Of a stretch of 64,000 bases of DNA, positions 1 to 13,900 are shown piece after piece. Source of the DNA: Ziziphus jujuba (Eukaryota > Streptophyta > Magnoliopsida > Rosales > Rhamnaceae); assembly GCF_031755915.1 (NCBI RefSeq), contig NC_083389.1, forward strand, positions 19,321,501 through 19,385,500. Reading direction: 5' to 3'. A program made the position numbers and the translations under genes. Under the pieces are notes generated by a model that was given only the letters and a program-made list of their open reading frames with translations, searched no databases and was not told the DNA's origin. Every line of letters begins with the position of its first letter. The stretch's first letter is position 1.

Positions 1-2036
1 GATCTTGATCGGATACGATGGCTAGCGGTACTCCATGAAGACTCACAATATGTTGCACGAACAACTGGGCTAACTTCTCTGGTGAAAAACGTTCTCGTAC
101 CGGTAAGAAGTGTGCCGGCTTTGTAAGACGATCAATGATCACCCAAACACCATCATATCTCCTGGGCGTAGAGGGAAGCTTGAACACAAAATCCATATTG
201 AGTTCCTCCCACTTCCACACGGGAATAGGTAAGGATTGGAGTAGTCCTGAAGGCTTCTGTCTTTCTGCTTTTACTTGTTGACAAATTAAGCATTTTGATA
301 CAAAATCTGCCACTTCTCTCTTCATGCCAATCCACCAATAATACTTAACAAGCGTTCGGTACATTTTGGTACTTCCAGGATGGATCGCATTCATCGAGCT
401 ATGCGCCTCTTCTAAAATTTTCTTCTTGAGTTCTGGGATATCAGTAACGCAAAGTTGTCCTTTATACACGAGGGCTCCATCCCTCCTTATGGAAAACTCC
501 GGATCAAGACCTTCTTGTACCTTGCTCTTAATTGTTCCCAATTTAGGATCTTCCATTTGAGTCTCCAATATACGATCCACCAACACCGGTCGCACCTGAA
601 AACTAGCCATAAGAACTCCCGAAGGATGCATATGCATTAACACTCCCATCTTCTTCAACTCCACCACGAGAGGTAGTTGGATGGCTTGGATGTGAGCAAG
701 AGATCCGATAGCCTTCCTACTCAAAGCATCTGCCACTACATTCGCCTTGCCTGGGTGATAATCAATCACACAGTCATAATCCTTCAATAACTCCATCCAT
801 CTCCTTTGCCTCATATTTAATTCCTTTTGAGTGAAAATGTACTTGAGGCTTTTGTGGTCGGTATAAATTTGGCATGTGGCCCCATACAAGTAGTGTCTCC
901 ACTTCTTTAGAGCAAAGACTACCGCCGCCAATTCTAAGTCATGCGTAGGATAATTTTGTTCGTGCTGCTTCAATTGCCGTGATGCGTACGCTACCACCTT
1001 TTGATTCTGCATTAGCACGCAACCCAACCCTTGATGGGATGCATCACAATAGACTTCAAAACCTTCATTCCCATTAGGTAAAGTTAAGACAGGTGTGGAT
1101 GTTAACCTTTGCTTCAATTCCTGAAAACTCTGCTCACACCTGTCCGTCCAGCTAAATTCAACCTTCTTTCGGGTTAAGTTATGGAGCGGTCTAGCAATTC
1201 TCGAAAACCTTTCTATAAAACGACGGTAATATCCCGCTAATCCAAGAAAACTCTGTACTTCCCTCACAGTGGTAGGGCGCTCCCAACTCAACACTGCCTT
1301 CACTTTATCAGGGTCCACATAGATGCCTTCGGCTGACACGATATGTCCGACAAAACCCACTTGATTCAACCAAAACTCACACTTGTCGAATTTAGCATAT
1401 AGCTGATGCTGCCTTAGAGTTTGGAGCACTCTTTTCAAATGCCTCACGTGCTCTTCTTGGCTCCTAGAATAGATCAGGATGTCATCTATAATTACAATGA
1501 CAAAACAATCCAAGTACGGACGAAACACTCGGTTCATCAAATCCATAAAAGCTGCTAGGGCATTGGTGAGTCCGAACAACATCACTAGGAATTCATAATG
1601 TCCGTACCTCGTCCTAAAGCCAGTCTTAGGAATGTCCGACTCTCGGATCCTTAAATGATGGTATCCAGATCTCAAGTCGATCTTGAAAAACATTTTGGCA
1701 CCTTAAAGTTGGTCAAATAGATCATCTATCCTTAGCAACGGATAGCGATTAGGGATGATTACCTTATTAAGTTGTCGGTAGTCGATGCACAGTCTTAGAC
1801 TACCATCTTTCTTCTTCACAAACAAAACTGGAGCTTCCCATGGCAATATGCTTGGTCTAATAAACCCCTTATCTACCAAATCTTACAATTGGACCTTTAG
1901 CTCCGTTAACTCTGCTGGAGCCATCCGATACGGTGGTAGAGAAATAGGCACAGTACCCAAAATTAATTCAATGGGAAAGTCAACTTCCCTTTCCGGAGGC
2001 AATCCTGGTAACTCCTCAGGAAACACATCCGGAAAA
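1..2036 (-). pseudogene. gypsy pol: RT, RNase H and start of integrase, open to the left edge
   Basis: This encodes the reverse transcriptase, RNase H and N-terminal integrase of the gypsy element. I read every codon of this frame: it has no stop from 1702 down to position 2, about 567 codons, and continues outside the window. Upstream there are two in-frame stops, at 1883-1885 and 1703-1705, so the full polyprotein is broken. Visible motifs include the RT start [13 protein letters not shown] near 1990-2030, [10 protein letters not shown] near 1660-1690, and the catalytic box IIDD (1481-1492) where gypsy RTs usually have FIDD. RNase H follows with [10 protein letters not shown] and [10 protein letters not shown]. 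The integrase zinc finger (two H, then CLICQQ) and NMDFV lie below position 420. Two usually conserved Pro residues after the SGYHH block read Leu, consistent with C-to-T decay. Confidence 0.92.
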
Positions 2037-2054
2037 CACTACAAAAAAAATGGG
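2037..2054 (+). repeat. CACTA left terminal inverted repeat
   Basis: CACTACAAAAAAAATGGG. It matches the inverse of 17118-17135 at 15 of 18 positions by eye. The preceding AAA (2034-2036) is one copy of the target duplication. Confidence 0.93.
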
Positions 2055-2059
2055 AATTA

Positions 2060-2560
2060 GCGACTATGCTGTCAGTGACGAAAAAGTAATGGTCACTGAA
2101 TGAATAAAACAACGACCGATATTTAGTCGCAGAAATGATAGTAAGAGAAACGTGTAGAATTTTGGTTGACCTGTTATGGTGACCAGAAATTTGGTCACAA
2201 ATATAAATTTTCACTGACCAAAAACTATTTGGTAGTTAAAAAGGCAGGGCGAGAAGTTTTCCCACCCTTTTTTTTTTTTGTGGGAACATAAAGTTTCAAG
2301 GGCCAACCACTGTTGGTCACTAAAAGTATTTATAAAGGACCAATATATTAATCACTAATAGTATAAGTTAAATTTTTTTTTAAAGAAAAATAGCAAATAA
2401 TGTTAGCATAAGGCATTCCACGACCAAATTATTTTGGGTGGTCAAATGTTATATTTGTGACGAAAATATTGGTCACTAAATAGAATTTAAAATAATAAAA
2501 TATAAAAAAAAAAGTTTATACTAGGTTTAGTTTAATGCCGTCAGTGACCAACTATGTTTG
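2060..2560 (+). promoter_or_regulatory. CACTA left subterminal motif array
   Basis: Many short GACCAA / TTGGTCAC motifs occur here in both orientations, often as imperfect inverted pairs around a short spacer. Examples lie near 2180-2215, 2285-2320, 2420-2440 and 2545-2560. In En/Spm elements the TnpA protein binds subterminal repeats; by analogy these are candidate binding sites for the Transposase_24-like product. No gene is seen here. Confidence 0.75.
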
Positions 2561-4727
2561 GTGAGTAAATGCAAGGGCGGGAAACCATCCACATGCTTTT
2601 CCATTTTGAAGGGAAGCGAGAACCTTGACTAAATGTAAGAAAAAGAAACATGAAATTCGTAATTTAATGGTTTGAGCTACCATGTCAATGGCTATTAAAT
2701 AGATACAAACGGTGTTAATAATAATATTAATAAAATAATCCACAATGAAGCTGCATTTTGTAAAGAAATATTTACTTTAAAAAAAAAACAGATTTTATAA
2801 TTATTTTAGATTTGATTACATATATAGTCCCTAACCTATATGAAGCTGCATTTTGCTCCCTTCTAGTTTGTACTTACTTGACAATTTTTTCAATATTTTT
2901 GGATGAAATTCATTGTGCACTAATGATAGTAGGCAATAGAGTTTAGGGTAAAATGATAAGAAAAAAAATTTAAAATCAAAGTGTGAATCATGGTATACTC
3001 AACCACCTTGTTTAAATAGATGTTTCTTAATAATTGTATACTTGATTAAATTTGTGTGAAGTAGTTATATTAACCACTGTCCACACATATAATTTTAGTT
3101 AACAATTGATACTTTATATATAACTAATAACATTATTATATGAATATTTTATATTGTAGCATTTATCATACAAAATATCAAAATTGACATTTCTAAAAAT
3201 AAAAAATAAAAAATTAAATGTTTACAACCAAATTGCAAATATATCCTTTTTAGGTGAAAAGCTAAAACCAGTGGATGGTTTGATAACGCTCCACATAGAC
3301 CCATAGATCAATTTATTTATTTTTTGTATTTTTGGTTACAATCCCCATAAAACCGTTTAGATGATAAAATTGCACTGGCCCTATTTTCTTTCTAAAACTC
3401 TCTCCAAGAGTTGTGCTGCCCCCTTTGGATTGCCTCACCTCTCTGACCTTTCGTTGCTTCTGACTGCTTGGATTGGCATCTCTCTCAAGCTCCATCTCAG
3501 GTGTGTTTCCTCTCCCATTTTCTCTCTGTGCTTTTTCTTTTCTCTGTTTCTTCATTTTTCCCTAAGTTGCTCATTCCATGAAATGTAGGTGAAAGATGGG
3601 TTAGTTCTTTGTTACGTATGAAAAAGAGTTAACTGGATTTAATGAGCTGATAAAGGAAGGATTGAAGGATTTATTAGGGACGTGAGAGGAAGCAAATCTA
3701 TTCTTTGTAAAAGACATCTATAACTTCTTCTTTTTTTCCCTGTATGTTTGTTGTGGTATTTTGTGAGAGATACATATATTGAGTGAGAGGAGTCTCTGGC
3801 CCTATATGTTATTGGTTTTTGGCAATGTGGTTGATATTTTCAAACAATAAAGTTCTAGAAATTTTTCTCACATGTTGATACATAATTGCACTTTTATCTT
3901 TTTTCCTTTGTTCTTAACATAATGTAATGAGTTTTCATGGATTGGAATTTTCTTGAACTGCTTTGTTGCTTTTGAAAAAAACACAAGCATCGTAATTTGA
4001 TTGCTTGAGATTTTTTTTTTTTTGAGAGATACTGAATCAAAATGTAAAAAAAGAAAAAGAAAAGAAAAAAGAAAGAAAAAAAAAAGGGTAACCGAAAATG
4101 GGAAAAAAACTTGAGGTAAAGAAGTAAATATGGTTTTCCAACCTATAAACAAATAAGACAGTTTCTAGATTTTTACTATATTTTGGTTTTTTTGGATTGG
4201 GACTTTTAAGAACTTCTAAATTGTTGAATGTTGAATAATGGACTTTGTAACTTGTCTAATAATAAACACCCATAACATAGCAAAATGTAATTGAATATCA
4301 ATATATAATATTATTGCATATTGGGAATTGAATGGAGCAATCAAATTAGAATAACTCCTATTGAATATATATAACTAATTGTCTAATTAAAATTTATGAT
4401 CACCTTGTGTAGGCATGGTGCATAATTTGTGGAGATTGGAATACTGATGGCATCCTCCATCTATATAGACGTATATACATATATAAATATGTGGGTTTGA
4501 GAAATAGAATAAGAAGGGACTATAACATTTCCACAAGATCAGTGATGATTGCTTCATTTATGCATATATACATGTATGTATATATATATATATACGTATA
4601 ACAAAAGGATTGAATGATTAAGATTATTGACAATATCAATCCCTTAGATATAGTATTGATATTATTTTTTATGCTTGCAGGATGGTAATATAGGGGAAAC
4701 AAATATTGCCAAAATATTCCTTTAAAT
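2561..4727. other. non-coding CACTA interior upstream of the TNP1-like gene
   Basis: AT-rich, with poly-A/T runs and a purine-rich tract at 4050-4090. The more balanced, pyrimidine-rich patch at 3370-3580 could be the 5' untranslated exon of the downstream gene, with a donor-like AGGTGTG near 3500. An acceptor-like TTGCAG ends at 4680, 47 bases before the first ATG. The open frames here are short and low in complexity; I see no supported protein. Confidence 0.5.
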
Positions 4728-7239
4728 ATGCCACCTAAGAGATCAAGATATGTACCAGGAAGAGAGACTTTGGTTCCTAGGAGGTCTCCTAGGACTACCC
4801 CAGCACAAAGAGAGACTTTGGTCCCTAGGAGGTCTCCTAAGATGACCTCAGCAGAAAGAGAGACTTTGGTCCCTACGAGGACACCATCATAAAGAGAGAA
4901 TTTGGCTTCTAGGAGGTCTCCTAGGACGACAGCATCATCTAGAAGGACTGCATCGCCTATGGAGACACCATCCCCTAGAGGTCGACAACCTATGCAAACA
5001 CCAGATCATTCCACAACACCAACGCCTAGTGAGACATCAATACCTAGTGGTCCAGAGTATGTGGAAACACCAATTCCAAACATTACATCATCTAGAGGTC
5101 ATTCTCCTATAGATCCTGTAGATGAAAGTACTGGAGATACACCTATATCCACTGGTATGTTGGTAATCTATCATATATGTTATGTAAATTGAGAATTTAT
5201 ATTACATAGTATTATTAATTAACATTATTTCACTTTGTAGGTTTAATGAAGAAAAATACACATGGCATTACGCGAGGATTGGAAATTCTTAAAACAATGG
5301 CATCCAATACTAAACTTCGCGTCCAAGTAAGTGATGGGGATATGCATGCATATGGTGACCATTGTTCTCCCTTTGCCAATCAGATTGGCATTGCTATGCA
5401 TAACTTTGTTTCACCAAGATTGAAGGGATGGAAATATGCTTTTGATGATGAAAGGAAAATTGTCTACAAACATATTGCTGTGAGTAAAACTTAGACTCAT
5501 ATCATTAATATACCATATCAGTATTATAATAACTAACAAGGTTTTATTTTCCTTTTGTGTATAAGGATCGATTTGACATTGATCTGAATGATCCTCAATG
5601 GATAGAGATTGTTGAGAGGCATTGTCGTGATAGGTACAAAAACACCAGGAGTTATTGCAACAATCATTTCAAGCTGTGTAAGATGCAAGGCAAAGACCCA
5701 TTGCAATTTAGACCAAAAAGACTACGATGTCAAGATGATTGGGAGTGGTTGTGTGCTCATTTTGAGAGTCCAGAATTTTTGATGAGTTAGAACTATTTAA
5801 ACTGTTTCAAACTTTTTTTAAATTCATGTGTATATTTTATCATATTCTAAACCATTTATTTTATATATACAGAAACGTTCTAAAGCAGGGCAATGTAATA
5901 AGGCTAAAAGGCTATATAATCATCATGCTGGATCAAGATCGTTTATTGCAACAAGGGCAGCACTGGTTTGACATTCTTCAACAATTACTTTAGTTATATT
6001 TGAGAATGGATTATTTTTTCTTTATTATTTTTCCATATTATGGTAAATAGTCTGTTCATAAAGTGCTTGGTAAGTGAAATTTCCAATTGCATTAATATCT
6101 TTGATATCTTAGTGTTTACTTAGCAATTTTAAGGATAATCCTCTTGCTCATGCATCTTATGTCTATTGAAATTTGGTTGTCATTGGATGCTAATGGATTT
6201 TTACTAGTTTTGGTCCTTTGACAGTTTATAATATATGTCATGTATCTATAGCAGAATTGGGTTTGAGCTTAGAATTCCATGGCTTTAATGACTATTTAGT
6301 TTCATTGCCATGATAAAAAGGTAAAAATGTCAACAGTATTAGCTAAAAAGGACATTTACTATTATTACATTTGTTATTCCGACAAACCTTTTATGCTTCA
6401 ACTTTGTTGATATTGGATTTCTACTGCCTTGTAGCTATAGTTCTATGTGATTCTGTTGATTTGTTGTTACCTTTGTTTGTGAGCTATTTCTAAGCTATGA
6501 ATCTTGGTGATTCATTGGGATGTTGAATTGAAATTGGAGATTATGATTATAATGTTATATAAGTGTCTATATATACATATATATATATATATATACATAC
6601 AGAATGTTTAGTCCCAAATGTGAAGGTGACTTTCCCTTTGTTTAAGCATGCAAGTAAAATTATCTTTCTTTTTATTTTGTAGTCATCTCCAAATGAACCA
6701 ATTGGTGAGATTGAGTTTTTCAAGAGAACACACTGGACACAAAAAAAGGATGGAATAATGTTATAGCTGAATCAAGATATGTAAGTTTTACTTATCACTC
6801 CTTAATTGGTTTGACATACTTGTAATATCTTATAATGACATTTTTATACCTTTCATGTTGTTAGAATGAGATGGTTCGGCTACAAGAAGCACAAACATAG
6901 CAGACACAAGATGATGCTTCTCCTGATGATACTGGTGCACCGGTTTTTTTGACAGAAGCTGACATTCGTGCATAAGTCCTAGGTAGAAATGCTGGATTCA
7001 TTTCTGGTGTTGGACCAGCTCCAAGAAAGAGCTATAGCAGGCTGCTTAACCAACCTACCCCTCAGTTGGCTACAGAGTTTGAAGATTACAAGGTTGAGGT
7101 AAAAAGACTTGCACAAGTTGTGGATCAATAGGCAGAACTCATTGCCAGACTTTCTGCATTCTTGGATGTGAGTCAGCATCCTTCAAGTCCCAGCTAGTCG
7201 CCACCACCACCACCACCACCTACTGCAACACTGACTTGA
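4728..7239 (+). pseudogene. Transposase_24/TNP1-like CACTA-associated gene, decayed
   Basis: This is a multi-exon gene with plausible GT-AG introns. Exons by eye: 4728-5154, 5241-5479, 5566 to about 5785, 5873 to about 5967, 6683-6780 and 6865-7239. Exon 1 encodes a basic, Pro/Ser-rich region with repeats of ETLVPRRSP and an in-frame TAA at 4890-4892. Exons 2-4 match the plant Transposase_24 (Ptta/En/Spm) pattern: GLEILK..., FVSPRLKGWKY, DPQWIEIVERHCRDRYKN..., then HHAGSRSF. The last exon carries VLGRNAGFISGVGPAP, resembling the conserved C-terminal block of the family. At least four internal stops in the last exon and an apparent frameshift in an A-run near 6740 make it a pseudogene. By analogy with TnpA it would have bound the subterminal repeats. 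Confidence 0.82.
4761..4930 (+). repeat. 48-bp coding minisatellite in TNP1-like exon 1
   Basis: Units start AGAGAGACTTTGG at 4761, 4809 and 4857 (48-bp spacing). A fourth, AGAGAGAATTTGG, starts at 4893 after a 36-bp step. Each unit encodes a variant of RETLVPRRSP followed by a Thr/Ala/Ser-rich linker. Confidence 0.85.
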
Positions 7240-7984
7240 TGTTATGGTTTCTACTTGTGATATGCATAGCATTAAAATTCACCTATACATAGTTTTTTGA
7301 TAGTGTACATAGTTAGAATGCAAAATATTTGCATTCACAGGTGAATTTTTGGCACTATGCATGGTTATAGACATTTGCAATCACAAGTCTTTTTGCAAAG
7401 CATGTACAGGCACAAGTGCTCAGCTTACAGTCCTTTTGATGCACTATTTTATGTTTGTAGTGTAAGTATATAAATGTATGCAATGACAATTATGTGTAGG
7501 CAAGGACACTACTTTATAATCCTATAATTATGACATGGATTTTGACTGAATTCGATACTATGCCCTCTCCATGGTAGAACAACATTTAACTGCAATGTTT
7601 TAAAGGTTTAGGAGGTTAAGCGAACTTGAGGACAAAAATGCGAACTTAAATAATTAAATTAAGGATAAAAAATGCAAAATGAAAAATAGTTTGTGGGATT
7701 CCATCTCTCCCCTACATGATTTTAATTTTGTTTTTCTGTTTTTTTTTTTTTTTTACATTTTATTGTTCTCAATAACAAGAATAAACATAATGAGACAAAA
7801 AAAAAAGCTTGTTTATATTAATGTTGTTTAAACTCGAGAGGAGGCAAGCTGCATTTTCTTTATTTTGCACTAGTTCGAATTTTTTTTTTTTTCACTAACT
7901 TTAATGTTATACTTATTTTTGAAGTAACTTATTTTTAATTTTTAATGTATTTTTAACTGTTCATAGGCAAAATTATATGTATAC

Positions 7985-8015
<31 letters not shown>

Positions 8016-10923
8016 TTTTGTGCCTCAATGAATGCTTAACTTTTGACTATGAATTTATAATAAACGTGCTGTGAATTAATAATTGGTTCTATGCCAGCAA
8101 AAACACTTTTAATGTAATTGATTATTATTTGTCAAATCTTTTTGTTTTACTTAATATTCTTATCATTTTTTTGTTTTCGCAAATTAGTGCCACGATTATT
8201 ACCGACATAATGTAATAATTATTTATGATTATATATTTTTTATTTTAATAATTAATTATAAAATTTACAAATTCTTACTCCCTTAATGATTAATTGTGAA
8301 ATTTATATTTATAAGTTGTTGGAAGATATTTTGATTATACAAATAGTTTGATGGAAAACGTCTAATATTCACGGTCTTAGTGTATTTTTCTAACATCAAA
8401 TTATAACAAACCTTATTGCAAATCTTAAGGGCTTAGATGTATTATAGCATAGTTTTTATAAGTAACTATATGTATATAGGGGAATGTACTGTGTACAAAT
8501 TAGGGGTTTGACACATATTAGCGATCCTTAACTGTTATTAGCTAATGGTAAATAATCGCTTATTTTTATTAAAATAGATAGTAAAAATAATTCTTTTTCA
8601 AAATTATAATATATTTAAAATATATCAATTTTCAACTATTGAATGATCCTGCAATTGCTAGTGCGATTTGTCAAACATATTTGTCAAATATTTTTGATAG
8701 AACACGACCCCATATATATATATATATAGTCCGCAATTTATTTGAGATACTATATGTCGCCGTATAATTATATATAAAATATGTGTTTAATTATTATGAT
8801 TTTGATCCTTCTTTGTTTTCTCAAGGAACATTTGTTATGTTATTATAGTTTTTATCATACAAAGAAAGATGTTATTTACATACTAATCTACAAAGATACT
8901 TGTACATTTATATATATATATATATTATCATTAGTGTTTAAATTCAAACTCATGATCATGATATAAAATAATTGCAAATGCACATAAACTTTTCTGATAC
9001 TTAACCACATTATAAATATGTTTCCTAATAATTTACACTTGATTAATTAAGATGGACAAAATACATTTTTCACTTTCCATACATATAGCTTTCATTGTTA
9101 TTTAACATATATATATATATATATATATATGTGGACATTGTTTTATAGAAAATGTATATTACAATATTTGTCATATGAATATTAAATTTTTATATGGTTA
9201 ATTCTTAGGTGCATATGATTTGGACAGAAGAAAAAAAGAGAAAAAGAAAGAAAAGAAAGCAAAATAGAGAAAGTAAATGAAAATTTATATTGGAAAGTGA
9301 AACCCAAATATGAATTTCTACTTTGGTGGGAAGTTTTGCCTCCTTTTTCCATATTTCCCATTTATTTCATTTTGCTAAAATCCCAATCTCTCCCTTATGT
9401 TTACGTTTTAGCAAAAGAAAATCCCCATTTGAAACATTTTGTGTGATAAGAGTCCACCCCTCTGTGCGTCCATTTCGACCGGTAACACTCTCAACCTCTC
9501 TCTCAGTTTTGTTTTCTTCTTTTCAAAATACAGCTTATTACCTCTGCTACCACCTATCAAATTTCTTCCAATTCCAGAATTTTGGATGAATGAAGAAGTC
9601 ATTCTTCATATGTATTTTTGCTCAGCTTGTAAGGTATTTCTGTACGTGAATGATTGGGTTTTATACATGTCAAACGAAAGCAACTGGATTGAGGAGCTGG
9701 TTGGATTTTCAGCTGGATGTGATGAGCCGAGAGGGAAAAGGTTCTTTATGACCTAAGGAAGACATTCCTGGTAAAAGACATTTTCTTTCTGAGTTTGTGG
9801 TGTCTTTATGTAAATGACAGACTTCTAGTACTGTAAATATTGAAAAATATATCAGATTTTTGTTTTTGGGTTCATACCAAACTACATGATGAGTCAATAG
9901 GAAAACAAATATATGTAACCTGCATTCTTTGTTGGAACACCTTACAGCTTATTGCAGCATATATAGGATTAGGTGAATACTTTTAGTTACTATGACTTAT
10001 ACAAATTACATTTCCATATCCTATTTGGTTTTCATAATTTCTAAGCGTAATTATATGTCATTTCTTGGAATTATGGTTTGGTTGTTTGTGGATGAGGTGG
10101 TTTTTTCCATTTGACTTACCCTCCAATAAGATTGAAAAAACTAATTTATTATTTTGGCAAAAACAATAAAAGTAGTGCATCTACACGAACTTGAGCCTAA
10201 AAATCATGTGGCAGAGCAATTGAAATAACCAAATGTAGGGATACTTGCCAAACTCCAAATCAGCTTGTAAACTAAGTCATCATAGAAACATAATAACATT
10301 GTCCACATTCTATTTAAAATATTATGTTACAAGATAACTCTATATCACATGGTTTAGCCATAACTTAATGCCTAGTAAGCTGGAAATTTCTATTCTTATT
10401 TTTTTCAAGAAAGTATATCTACATACATATAATTTTTATGTGATACATAAATATATATTAGCAGCTCCTGACATTGTGCTTCCACTACCTTGCTATCACC
10501 TTTAAAAAGGATCATGCTATAAGAAAAAACACTGGACACAAGGTCATTGAAGTTTTATCTTTATTATGATAAAGTGAAGTTGATTATCAATGTTAATTCT
10601 AGATGGCTATGAATATACTCCAAAAACAAATATTAGTGGAATGAATAATGCTTAGTATACCTATCATTGTTCTTTTCGTTGTTTTTTTTTTTTTTTAAAT
10701 AGACCATTTCATGTCTTTAAGTATATGAATATTGCAATATCTATTCTCCTTTTGCTATTTAACTAGTTTATTATTCTTTTAATTTCCTATCCTTTAATGC
10801 TATCTTGCTATGTATTGAGACACTTAAACCCATTTTAGCTTCAATATTGTACAAGTTAAGTTATTTTAAGTGCTTGATATATTATATCCTTATAACTATA
10901 CTATTGGTTTCTTCTAGGAAGTT
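7240..10923. other. non-coding spacer between the two CACTA genes
   Basis: AT-rich, with several TA microsatellites (7985-8015, 8711-8728, 9107-9130) and poly-T runs. A less AT-biased patch at 9320-9760 holds short overlapping open frames in several frames, including a pyrimidine-rich CTCTCTCTC stretch near 9490-9510. It resembles a 5' untranslated leader more than a protein gene. A TTCTAG acceptor-like site at 10912-10917 precedes the TNP2-like coding region. Confidence 0.5.
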
Positions 10924-13900
10924 ATGGAAAAAAAAAATGGATATGGTGTCATGATAAGCTGTCAGATGAATACACAAATGGTGTTAAATCATTTATTGAA
11001 TTGGCTAAACATCATTTAGATGAAGATAATAGGACTAGATGTCCTTGTCGATATTGTCGGAATGTGTATTTCTAAAATATAAGTGTAGTTGAATGACATT
11101 TATGGGTGAAAGGATTTTCACCAGATTATCACAATTGGATTTATCATGGAGAGGCATTGAATTTTCAAGGTATTGAAATGGGTTTTGAGGAAGATGATGA
11201 AGCTGTTGAACATGATAGGGAAGAAGATGATAATGATGATATGATGGTAGCATTGCAAGATGCTGCAGGTGACATGGATATTGATGTAGTTGCATATGAA
11301 GGTCACATTGGAGATCAAGATCATAGAAATAAAGAATTTTTAGGATTATTTGTTGAAGTTGAAAGCGAGTTATATCCAGGGTGTACAAAGTCCTCTGCAT
11401 TGACTTTTTTGGTCAGGTTAATGCATATAAAAGCTTTAAACCATTGGAGTAACAAGTCATTTAGTATGTTGCTTGAACTTCTTAAGGAAGCACTTCCAGA
11501 GGGTACTAAATTGCCAAAGTCTTACTACAAGACAAAATGTACACTTCATGCACTTGGATTAGGATATGAAACGATTCATGCTTGTAAATGGGATTGTGCA
11601 TTGTTTTGGAAAGAATCAGCTAAATTGGATAAATGTCCAATATGTGCTGAACCGAGATACAAATTTCAAGGTACTGAGGGGAAAAGGATACCTCAAAAGG
11701 TGCTTCGATATTTTCCTATCACTCCAAGATTGCAAAGATTATTCACATCTTGCCATACTGCTATTGATATGAGATGGCACAAAGAGAAGCGTCCTAACAT
11801 AAATGGAGTATTGAGGCATCCAGCAGATGGAGAAGCATGGAAGCACTTTGATGAACAATATTCGATATTTGCTATGGATCCTCATAATGTCCGGCTAGGT
11901 GCTGCCACTGATGGATTTAATCCTTTTAGTAACATGAGTACTTCGTATAGCATGTGGCCAGTGATGTTAGTACCTTATAACCTGCCACCTTGGAAGTGCA
12001 TGAAAGAGACTTTTTCGATGATGTCACTATTAATACCAGGCCCAACGGCACCTGGAAAAGACATTGATGTGTACTTACGGCCTATGATTGATGAATTGAA
12101 AGATCTATGGACAAATGGTGTCACCACTTTTGACATCTCTAAAAAGGAGAGTTTTACAATGCATGCAGCAGTGTTGTGGAAATACATGACTTTCTAGCAT
12201 ATGGAACACTTTCTGGATGGAGTACCAAAGGATACAAAGCATGTCTTACTGGTAATGAAGATACTTCTTCCCAAGCTTTAAGAAGTAAGATTTGTTACGT
12301 GGGACATTGTCGATATTTATCCATAAATCATGCATGGAGAAATAATCGATAATATGATGGAAAGCCTGAACGAAGGTTAACTCCAAGGCAGTTTTTAGGA
12401 GCTGAAATATTACAGCAGTTAGATAGGACAATTGAGAGCAGACCAGGGAAACATCCTAACAATGTGGATAAAAAGAGAAAACATACTGCCTGTGAATTAA
12501 ATTGGACAAGGAAAAGCATATTTTTTGAACTAGAATATTGGTCTAAATTAAAATTTTGGCACAATTTGGATGTGATGCATATTGAGAAAAACATCTGTGA
12601 TAATATAGTTGGAACAATGTTGGACATCAAAGGTAAGTTGAAGGATACTGACAAGGCACGTATGGATTTAAAGGATCTGAAAATTCGAAAAGAATTGCAT
12701 TTACAAGAAACTGGCGGTAAAGTTTTGAAACCTTTGGCATGTTTTTCATTAACAAGGGATGAAAAACATGAGTTTTGTAAGTTTTTAAAGTCTGTTAAAT
12801 TTCCAGATGGCTATGCTGCTAATATTTCAAAGAATGTGAACATTAAGGATGGTAAGATATCAGGTTTGAAAACTCATGATAGTCATGTTCTTTTGCAACA
12901 ACTTTTTCCCGTGGGTATAAGACCTTACATTAAGAAAGAGGTTTGTGGAACAATTATTGAAATGTGCATGTTCTTCTAAAAACTTTGTGCACGAACTCTA
13001 TCTATTTCAGACTTGGATATGTTACAAGAGGGGATAATACTTACATTGTGTAAATTGGAAAGAATATTCCCTCCAGCCTTTTTTGATATCATGGTTCATC
13101 TAGCAGTTCACCTACCATATGAGGCAAAAATGGCAGGACCAGTACATACTCGTTGGATGTATCCTTTTGAAAGGTAAAGCCTTTGGTTATTAAAGTTTAT
13201 CAATCAATTTACATTCTTTTATTTTTTTTATTTTTTTACTTTTTTATTTTATTTTTATGATATTTTTCATTCATTATTAGAGCTTTGGGAACATTGAAAA
13301 AATATGTGAGAAATAAAGCTCATCCAGAAGGTTCAATAGCAGAGGGTTATGTTGTCAATGAGGCATTAACTTATTGTTCAATGTACCTTCATGGTATTGA
13401 AACTCGATTCAATCAGCCAGAACGTAATAAACATGGTGAGAATCAGATTGCTTCGACTTTGTCAGTATTCACTCAACCTGTGAACTTGTTGGGGAAACCT
13501 CAATTTGTTGAACTGAAAGATGATGATTGTAAAAAAGCTCATTGGTACATCCTTTACAATTGCTGTGAGTTGCAGCCATATTTTGAGTAAGAACCAAAAC
13601 TTATATATTATTAGTTGAAGTTCAAAATAAGTAAATTATAAATCCATACTTCTAATTAAATTACATTTTTGTAGTGAGCACACCAAACTATTGCAAAACA
13701 GGGGTGTCACAAGTATTCTACAGGTACAAGAAAAGGAATTTCCACAATGGTTTGAACAACGGGGATGTATTTTTTAGTTATGAAAGGTAAAATCCAGCTT
13801 GATATGTAAGTATTGTTAATTAATTAAAATTACATTTTCACAGATAAAATATTTTAGTAGATGTAAATATCCAATGGTAACTGATGAGTTGTACTCACTA

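Noticed and set aside
3868..4152. 94-codon minus frame with Phe/Lys runs, membrane-like
   Set aside because: Produced by poly-A/T and purine tracts; low complexity.
9323..9756. Three overlapping open frames (88, 64 and 105 codons) on both strands
   Set aside because: Low-complexity, pyrimidine-rich text with no domain. It lies in the CACTA spacer and better fits an untranslated leader.
11035..11400. 121-codon and other minus-strand frames rich in His, Tyr and Leu
   Set aside because: Antisense shadows of the TNP2-like coding region and its acidic repeats (likewise at 14459-14680).
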